64,000 nucleotides of DNA, from the NCBI GenBank assembly GCA_013112715.1, contig JABFGB010000025.1, forward strand, positions 1-64,000, written 5' to 3'. Shown here in pieces: positions 58,534 to 64,000 of this stretch. Position numbers and translations under genes: made by a program. The stretch comes from Chloroflexota bacterium (GTDB lineage Bacteria > Chloroflexota > Anaerolineae > Aggregatilineales > J027). Position 1 is the first letter of the stretch. Every line of letters begins with the position of its first letter. The notes beneath the pieces were generated by a model. It worked only from the letters and a program-made list of their open reading frames with translations, did not search any database and had not been told where the DNA came from.

Positions 58534-61055
58534 GCGAATTTCTCCTTTGGTCTCCAACCGCGTAGGCGATTGGCGTTGGTCACGACGGTTACTGAACTTG
58601 AAGCCATCGCTGCGGCTGCGATAAGTGGACTTAATAGAATCCCTACGAAAGGATAGAGCAGCCCCATTGCAACAGGGATACCCAAGATGTTGTAGGCAAA
58701 AGCTCCGACGAGGTTTTGATAGACGTTGTGCATCGTGGCTTTAGAGATTTCAACGGCGAGAACAACTCCATGCAGGCTACCGCTAATGAGAGTGATATCC
58801 CCAGCTTCGATGGCTACATCGGTGCCTGTGCCAATAGCGAAGCCAATATCAGCCTGAGCTAGTGCAGGGGCGTCATTGATGCCATCCCCGACCATACTGA
58901 CTTTCTTCCCCTCTAGCTGAAGTTTACGAATCTCATGGGCTTTATCTTGGGGCAGCACTTCGGCTAAGACGCGATCAACACCGACTTGCCGTCCAATGGC
59001 TTCGGCGGTGCGGCGGTTATCCCCGGTTACCATGACAACTTCAAGGCCGAGGCTTTGGAGTGCGGCAATTGCTGTTTTGGAATCCTCTTTAACGGTATCT
59101 GCTACAGCGATGAGACCCGCCAATTTATCGCCGACAACCACATACATCGGCGTTTTGCCATCATCCGCTAAACGACGGGCTTCTTCTTCCCAATCGCCCA
59201 AAGGAATGTTCCTTTGAGACATCAGCTTGGCATTGCCTAGCAGCACCAGATGCCCCTCAACTTGTGCTTCAACTCCATAACCCGGTATTGCGTTAAAGTC
59301 ACTGGCTTCTGGTAAAACTAAGCCAGATGCTTTCGCACCCTCCACAATGGCTGTGGCAAGCGGATGTTCAGAATTGTGTTCAACAGCGGCAGCATAACAA
59401 AGCACTGCTTCTTCTTTGAATCCGGCTGCTGCCACAATATTGGTAAGTTCGGGTTTGCCTTTGGTAATTGTCCCGGTTTTATCGAGGACAACGGTATTGA
59501 GTTTAGTGGCGGTTTGTAGTGCATCACCTGAGCGAATGAGAATTCCCTGTTCCGCGCCTTTGCCAATCCCAACCGTTAGGCTGGTGGGGGTGGCGAGGCC
59601 GAGCGCACATGGGCAGGCAATGATGAGTGTAGTGACAAAGACAATGATGCCATAGACCAACGCAGGCGTGGGACCGAAAACAAACCAGAGGGTTGCCGAA
59701 GACACCGCCAACATGATCACCGTCGGGACGAAATAATGAGACACTTGGTCAACAACCCGCTGTATAGGGGCTTTTGAGCCTTGAGCATCCTGAACCAAGC
59801 GAATGATCTGGGCGAGAGCTGTGTCTTTGCCCACTTTGGTAGCCCGGAAGCGGAAGCTGCCCGTCTGGTTGATGGTTGCTCCGATGACCTCATCTTCAGT
59901 GTGCTTTTCAACCGGAATGGATTCGCCAGTAATCATACTTTCGTCAACGGAAGAACTGCCCTCAGTGACGATCCCATCTACCGGGATTTTCTCGCCCGGA
60001 CGTACCACGATGATGTCACCTACCAACACCTCTTCAATTGGAATATCGGTTTCAATGCCAGCACGGATAACTCGCGCTGTTTTTGCTTGCAAACCAATTA
60101 ATTTCTTGATGGCTTCGCTGGTGCGCCCGCGTGCTTTGAGTTCCAGTGCTAAACCAAGATTGACCAAAGCGACCACAACTGCCGTTACATCATAAAAGAC
60201 TTCCGCCAACTTTTCGGAAGGAAAAATTTGTGGAACAGCGATGGCGACTCCGGAGTAAATCCAAGCCGCTGAAATGCCAATGGCAATCAAGGTGTGCATG
60301 TTGGCTTGGCGATGCTTTAAGCCCTGCCACATCCCCGTGAAGAAGTGGCTGCCTGCCCAGAACATGACTGGCAGTGTCAAAATACCCAGAATGCCCCAGA
60401 CAATCCGTCGAGCATCACTGCCCTCAGTTAGCCAGTTTCTCAATACAGGGAAAAAGTCTGGATAAGAGAAGATAATTACTGGCAGCGAGATGATAGCGGC
60501 AAACCAGAATTTGAGCAGCAGAGTGCCGTATTCTTGGCTACGCGCCTGTTCTTCACGGTCAAGGGCTGATTCTGTGGGTGTTGAAGTCTCATGTGCTTGA
60601 TAGCCAGCAACCTCGATAGCACGTACCAACCCTATCAAATCAATGTGCCCCGGTACATACTCAATGTAGGCCTTTTCTGTAGCGAGGTTCACTGTGGCGG
60701 AAAGTACACCCGGAGTTTTGAGCAAGGTGTTCTCGATAATCGTTACACAAGAAGCACAATGCATCCCCTGAATATTCAGTTGCGTCGTTGCTGTTCCAAC
60801 TGCGTACCCCATAACACGGATAGATTTGATCAGGGTATCTACATTTAGCTGGGCAGGATGGTACGCAATGCGTAGTAACTTGCCTTTTGCATTAACAGTG
60901 ACCGTTTGTACCCCATCCAGAGCTAAAAGCTCTTTTTTGAGAAGGACTGCTCCCTGCTGCTCGATCAAATCCGCAAGCGGAAGTTCAATCCAGCGTAAAC
61001 CGGGTGTGTCGGCTGTGCCTGTTGTGGCCGAAGTAATCGTTTGCTGATGATTCAT
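58530..61055 (-). CDS. copA: CopA-type P1B copper-transporting ATPase
   Basis: 841 residues from ATG 61055 (AAGGAG upstream). The first HMA-like domain (about 12-75) lacks its CxxC; the second (about 80-150) has [15 protein letters not shown]-type motifs: [15 protein letters not shown] (CPC, about 470), [15 protein letters not shown] (about 515), [13 protein letters not shown] and [14 protein letters not shown] (about 700-735). Membrane residues Asn/Tyr in AFAYN and Met/Ser in MASSS fit Cu(I) specificity. The loss of CxxC in HMA1 is notable; the C-terminus has no metal-binding tail. It exports copper from the cytosol. Confidence 0.95.
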   Translation of the reverse strand: MNHQQTITSATTGTADTPGLRWIELPLADLIEQQGAVLLKKELLALDGVQTVTVNAKGKLLRIAYHPAQLNVDTLIKSIRVMGYAVGTATTQLNIQGMHCASCVTIIENTLLKTPGVLSATVNLATEKAYIEYVPGHIDLIGLVRAIEVAGYQAHETSTPTESALDREEQARSQEYGTLLLKFWFAAIISLPVIIFSYPDFFPVLRNWLTEGSDARRIVWGILGILTLPVMFWAGSHFFTGMWQGLKHRQANMHTLIAIGISAAWIYSGVAIAVPQIFPSEKLAEVFYDVTAVVVALVNLGLALELKARGRTSEAIKKLIGLQAKTARVIRAGIETDIPIEEVLVGDIIVVRPGEKIPVDGIVTEGSSSVDESMITGESIPVEKHTEDEVIGATINQTGSFRFRATKVGKDTALAQIIRLVQDAQGSKAPIQRVVDQVSHYFVPTVIMLAVSSATLWFVFGPTPALVYGIIVFVTTLIIACPCALGLATPTSLTVGIGKGAEQGILIRSGDALQTATKLNTVVLDKTGTITKGKPELTNIVAAAGFKEEAVLCYAAAVEHNSEHPLATAIVEGAKASGLVLPEASDFNAIPGYGVEAQVEGHLVLLGNAKLMSQRNIPLGDWEEEARRLADDGKTPMYVVVGDKLAGLIAVADTVKEDSKTAIAALQSLGLEVVMVTGDNRRTAEAIGRQVGVDRVLAEVLPQDKAHEIRKLQLEGKKVSMVGDGINDAPALAQADIGFAIGTGTDVAIEAGDITLISGSLHGVVLAVEISKATMHNVYQNLVGAFAYNILGIPVAMGLLYPFVGILLSPLIAAAAMASSSVTVVTNANRLRGWRPKEKFA

Positions 61056-61082
61056 ATTTTTGCCTCTCCTTACATTCACACC

Positions 61083-61961
61083 CTAGCCTAAGGGGTATTC
61101 CTGATGGGTAGCTGAGGGTAGGCTGAGGGCGGCCTGATGCGTTTGAAAATGTACGGGATTGGCTAAGAATTCATGCTTGCATCCCTCGGAGCAAAAATAG
61201 TAAGCTTGGCCCTCCCATACGGCTGAAGTAGCTTTTTCATGTTCCAATGCCATACCACAGACCGGATCGGTGACCATCGTGACCATATCCTTGAAGCGCC
61301 CATCTTCAAGCCACAGTACACGATCCGCGATGTCTTTGATGCGTTGATCATGAGATACAATAATGAGGCTGCGCCCCTGCTCTTTTGCAATGCGACGCAA
61401 CAACCGCATAATCTGAAGCCCAATTTTTGAATCGAGATTAGCTGTTGGTTCGTCTGCCAAGATAATGCGGGGTTCGTTAATCAGTGCCCGCGCAATCGCA
61501 ACACGCTGCTTCTCTCCGCCAGAGAGTTTTTCTGGTAGAAAGTTCAGCCGTTCCGCGAGACCTAATTCTGTTAACAAACTAGCTGCCTTACGGCGAGCCA
61601 CCTTGCTGTTCACGCCTGCTAATTCGGCTACGATCGCCACATTATCGAGGACGGATAGGGCGGATAAGAGTTTGAAATCTTGGAACACAAAGCCTAATTG
61701 GTGGAGACGAATGTCTGGCAAAGCCTTTTCTGCTAGGGAGGAAAGATCAAGCCCATCGAGCGAAATACGCCCCTGTGTTGGTTTGAGTAATGCACCTAAC
61801 AGGAGGAGCAATGTTGTCTTTCCGGAACCGGAAGGCCCCATAATAAGTACGATCTCACCTTGAGAGACGGTGAGGGATATATTAGAAACTGCTGTCACCT
61901 CGGTATCACCCGATCCATACCGTTTAGAGATACCCTCAACGCGAAGTGAAAAGTCGGTCAT
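61083..61961 (-). CDS. ABC transporter ATPase fused to a YHS domain
   Basis: 292 residues from ATG 61961 (GAGGAG upstream). ABC domain (1-225): IMGPSGSGKTTLLLLLGA (Walker A), KLSGGEKQRVAIARALINE (signature), IILADEPTANLD (Walker B), of the MacB/LolD class. From about residue 235 a YHS domain follows: VTDPVCGMALEHEKATSAVW and YYFCSEGCKHEFLANPVHF, with Cys residues that bind metal in copper-related proteins. The fusion ties efflux energetics to a metal-binding domain. The permeases are encoded immediately upstream. Confidence 0.87.
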   Translation of the reverse strand: MTDFSLRVEGISKRYGSGDTEVTAVSNISLTVSQGEIVLIMGPSGSGKTTLLLLLGALLKPTQGRISLDGLDLSSLAEKALPDIRLHQLGFVFQDFKLLSALSVLDNVAIVAELAGVNSKVARRKAASLLTELGLAERLNFLPEKLSGGEKQRVAIARALINEPRIILADEPTANLDSKIGLQIMRLLRRIAKEQGRSLIIVSHDQRIKDIADRVLWLEDGRFKDMVTMVTDPVCGMALEHEKATSAVWEGQAYYFCSEGCKHEFLANPVHFQTHQAALSLPSATHQEYPLG

Positions 61962-61962
61962 G

Positions 61963-63075
61963 TTATGCTCCTCGAAATATTTCAGCAGGCTCAAGCTGGG
62001 CAATTTGACGCACGGGTAAAACTGCGGCTAGGCCTGCAATAAGCAGAGATACCAAAGAAATCTTGACTAGGGATACTGGGTTAATCTGAAGGGTGAGTTT
62101 GACTTCTAAAGCAGATACAGATGCTGACACGAGTAAAGTGAACAGTATGGCGAGTATCATACCTAGCATCACGCCGATCAGGGTTTGTAGCAGAACAACT
62201 CGGTACAGATGACTATTCCTTACGCCAATTGCCTTGAGTAAACCGTATTCCCCCCGGCGCGCAAAAGTGGCGGTGTAGATGGTTAGTGCCATGACCGCCA
62301 ATCCAATCATGAATCCGATCAAATTCATAATGACCACAATATCGGTACTCATGTCATTCACAACCTGACGTTCTTGCGCAGCAAATTCTGTTCTCAGTTG
62401 TACATTAACGTTTGGTACCCCGGCTCTAATTTGATCGGCAACCTTGCTGGATGATTCACCCGCCTTAACCTTGACCAGTACAAAACTCACCGATTCGGTA
62501 TTGCCGCGCAATCCAACGAAATCATGGGGAGAAATAAAGGCCACTGAGTTTATGAAGGTATCTGTTCCCTTAGATAAACCGGTGATACGAAATTCTTTAG
62601 AAAGGATTTTTACTCTGTCACCAATGCCTATACCTACCGTTCTAGCAATACCTTCGTCAAGAATTATTTCACCATCATTTGGTATAGATACCCCTTCAGT
62701 GATTTGCCATGGGCCGCCTGCCTGTGCCTCTTTAGGCAATCCGATTACATAAGCGGGATAGCGGTCATCACCTGCTGCAATGATGTTTCCCATATAGAGG
62801 ATGGGGGTGACCGATTCCACACCTGCGACAGCTTCGACTTGATCTACGACGGTCAAGGGCAGCGTGGAAGATGCCATATGCATATTTCGCACACCCGATT
62901 GAGAAACAAAGATATCTGCCCCTGAGTGATCAATATACGAGGTGATCTTTGCTTGTATCCCATTGAAAATGGCATCTAACGACAGAATCAGCATGAGGGC
63001 CAAAGCCATACCCCCAACCGATGTCAAGAAATACGCTTTTTTGTGAAACAAATTGCGGAAAGCGAAACGCAACAT
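61963..63075 (-). CDS. FtsX/MacB-type ABC permease
   Basis: 370 residues. N-terminal membrane segment (SVGGMALALMLILSLDAIFN, about 18-37), a long periplasmic part with VDQVEAVAGVESVTPILYMG, and three C-terminal segments (about 255-280, 300-325 and 335-355). This is the MacB/FtsX topology. The stop lies one base before the ATPase ATG. The protein is paralogous to the next gene (compare YPAYVIGLPKEAQAGGPWQI and AYLIGYDSSIGGGPWRI). Confidence 0.88.
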   Translation of the reverse strand: MLRFAFRNLFHKKAYFLTSVGGMALALMLILSLDAIFNGIQAKITSYIDHSGADIFVSQSGVRNMHMASSTLPLTVVDQVEAVAGVESVTPILYMGNIIAAGDDRYPAYVIGLPKEAQAGGPWQITEGVSIPNDGEIILDEGIARTVGIGIGDRVKILSKEFRITGLSKGTDTFINSVAFISPHDFVGLRGNTESVSFVLVKVKAGESSSKVADQIRAGVPNVNVQLRTEFAAQERQVVNDMSTDIVVIMNLIGFMIGLAVMALTIYTATFARRGEYGLLKAIGVRNSHLYRVVLLQTLIGVMLGMILAILFTLLVSASVSALEVKLTLQINPVSLVKISLVSLLIAGLAAVLPVRQIAQLEPAEIFRGA

Positions 63076-63084
63076 CGCTATACC

Positions 63085-64000
63085 CTACTTTCGGAATACT
63101 TCGGCAGGTGACAACCGCGTCACGGCCCAGATAGAGAAGAACGCCCCCAGCGATGCCATCGCCATACCAGCGACTACCGCTCCGAAAATACTGGTTGGTT
63201 CGATGAGAATGAGGAACTGTGGACGTATGGTTGTGATTAGGCGTGCCACCTCGAAAGTAAGTCCGACACCTGCTAAAGAACCCAAACTGGCAACAATCAA
63301 GGATTGAATAGCGACAGTTCTATAGAGCAGGTTATTTTTGCTCCCAACGGCCTTTAGGACTCCATATTCTTTTTGACGTTCGGTGGTGGCTGTATAAATG
63401 ATGAGTCCAACGATAAGCGTTCCTATTAAAAACGCGATACCTACCATCAATTGGAGTGGTGCGCTAAAGAAACGGGCAAAGAGATTTAGATCATTGGCAA
63501 TCACCTCATCTTCTGCCGATGCGTGGACACCAGCAAGTGTAGTATTAAGGCGTTCCATCAGTTTTTGCTGGGTAACGCCTGTATCTGCTGTGACCAATAC
63601 AAAGCTAGTGTCGCCCTTTAACCCAAACAAGGTTTCCATTGAGGCCTTGGGCATAAACACGTAACTTGTCATCCAAGAGGCTGTGCCATCTGACAATCCC
63701 ACTACTTTGAATTGTTCACCCATGATATTCAAAGTGTCATTCACTTGGATTTGATGACGATTGGCTAAAGTACGATCAAACACGACTTCGTTGCCTGACT
63801 GTGCCTCACGGCCCGCACTTATTCGCCAAGGGCCTCCACCAATAGATGAGTCATATCCAATCAGATAGGCAGGCTGCTTCTTGTCGTGTAGATCGAGGAT
63901 GATGAACTGGGATAAAACGGGGATTACTTGAGAAACCCCGTCTATCTCCTGAATAGTTTCAACTGTGTCGCTGGAAAGGGTAGAGGTTGACCCAATAAAA
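63085..64000 (-). CDS. FtsX/MacB-type ABC permease, 5' end outside the window
   Basis: The frame is open on the minus strand from 64000 to the stop at 63085, about 304 visible residues, so the start lies beyond the window. LSQFIILDLHDKKQPAYLIG near the beginning and GGPWRISAGREAQSGNEVVF precede the C-terminal membrane segments (LMVGIAFLIGTLIVGLIIYT, about 165). It is paralogous to the neighbour at 61963; the two would form a heterodimeric permease for the ABC-YHS ATPase. Confidence 0.88.
   Translation of the reverse strand, partial: FIGSTSTLSSDTVETIQEIDGVSQVIPVLSQFIILDLHDKKQPAYLIGYDSSIGGGPWRISAGREAQSGNEVVFDRTLANRHQIQVNDTLNIMGEQFKVVGLSDGTASWMTSYVFMPKASMETLFGLKGDTSFVLVTADTGVTQQKLMERLNTTLAGVHASAEDEVIANDLNLFARFFSAPLQLMVGIAFLIGTLIVGLIIYTATTERQKEYGVLKAVGSKNNLLYRTVAIQSLIVASLGSLAGVGLTFEVARLITTIRPQFLILIEPTSIFGAVVAGMAMASLGAFFSIWAVTRLSPAEVFRK

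Overview
The window is one bacterial contig with two parts. Positions 1 to about 41,440 look like an integrative/conjugative element or integrated plasmid. The rest looks like chromosome or accessory islands for sulfur, copper and redox functions. The host is probably a Chloroflexota (Anaerolineae-like) bacterium. This is an inference from TIR-WD40 and STAND proteins, small Thr/Pro-rich secreted proteins, DUF3105/DUF2085/F510_1955-type proteins and REP-like C/G-rich hairpins. There is no rRNA or tRNA to confirm it, and PRTRC modules also occur in Proteobacteria.

Mobile part, left to right. A SLOG-domain protein (cut by the window edge) and a PIN toxin-antitoxin pair come first. A split STAND pair follows (NB-ARC ATPase plus TPR protein, minus strand), then two small hydrophilic proteins. 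A leftward mobilisation operon holds an RHH protein, a relaxase, a small membrane protein, a VirD4/TraG coupling ATPase and an HU-like protein. Next to it lies an array of small hairpins (10703-10984), and then a complete QatABCD anti-phage operon. A long leftward operon (27849 to 16378) carries a PRTRC-type ubiquitin-like/E2-like/E1-like module with an AEP primase, a methyltransferase-helicase fusion and several unknown proteins. Its upstream region looks like the C4/CI antisense-RNA leaders of phages P1 and P4, and beyond that is a roughly 170-nt inverted repeat. A TIR-transmembrane-WD40 gene follows. The control region has degenerate response regulators, a LexA homologue without catalytic residues and a cluster of palindromes that includes a GAAC-N4-GTTC box. 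It faces an operon with two tiny proteins, a large serine recombinase, ParA and ParB, followed by a second primase. The primase ends in a phased 4+4 array of GCGAAA hexamers that includes a terminator.

Right part. A TetR repressor faces a cytochrome P450 across two palindromes. Then come a decayed copy of an ArsR-rhodanese regulator, a DUF4395 membrane protein, an ABM-like protein and a LysR regulator. The intact ArsR-rhodanese gene heads an operon with a persulfide-dioxygenase-like metallo-hydrolase, a methyltransferase and an MFS transporter. A fragmented stretch (nucleoside phosphorylase remnant, small decayed ORFs, MITE-like repeats) leads into Met-rich and SHOCT proteins, a truncated DsrE protein, an F510_1955-type propeller, a cytochrome c lipoprotein, and DUF3105 and DUF2085 proteins. 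The end is a leftward metal-handling cluster: two FtsX/MacB-type permeases, an ABC ATPase fused to a YHS domain, a CopA-type copper ATPase, a cupredoxin, a DUF2933 protein and an isoprenylcysteine-methyltransferase-like enzyme.

Working together: the relaxase, coupling protein and possible oriT would mobilise the element; the recombinase, ParAB and two primases would integrate, segregate and replicate it; and Qat, TIR-WD40, STAND and toxin-antitoxin genes form its defence cargo. These cargo genes look visibly AT-richer than the backbone.
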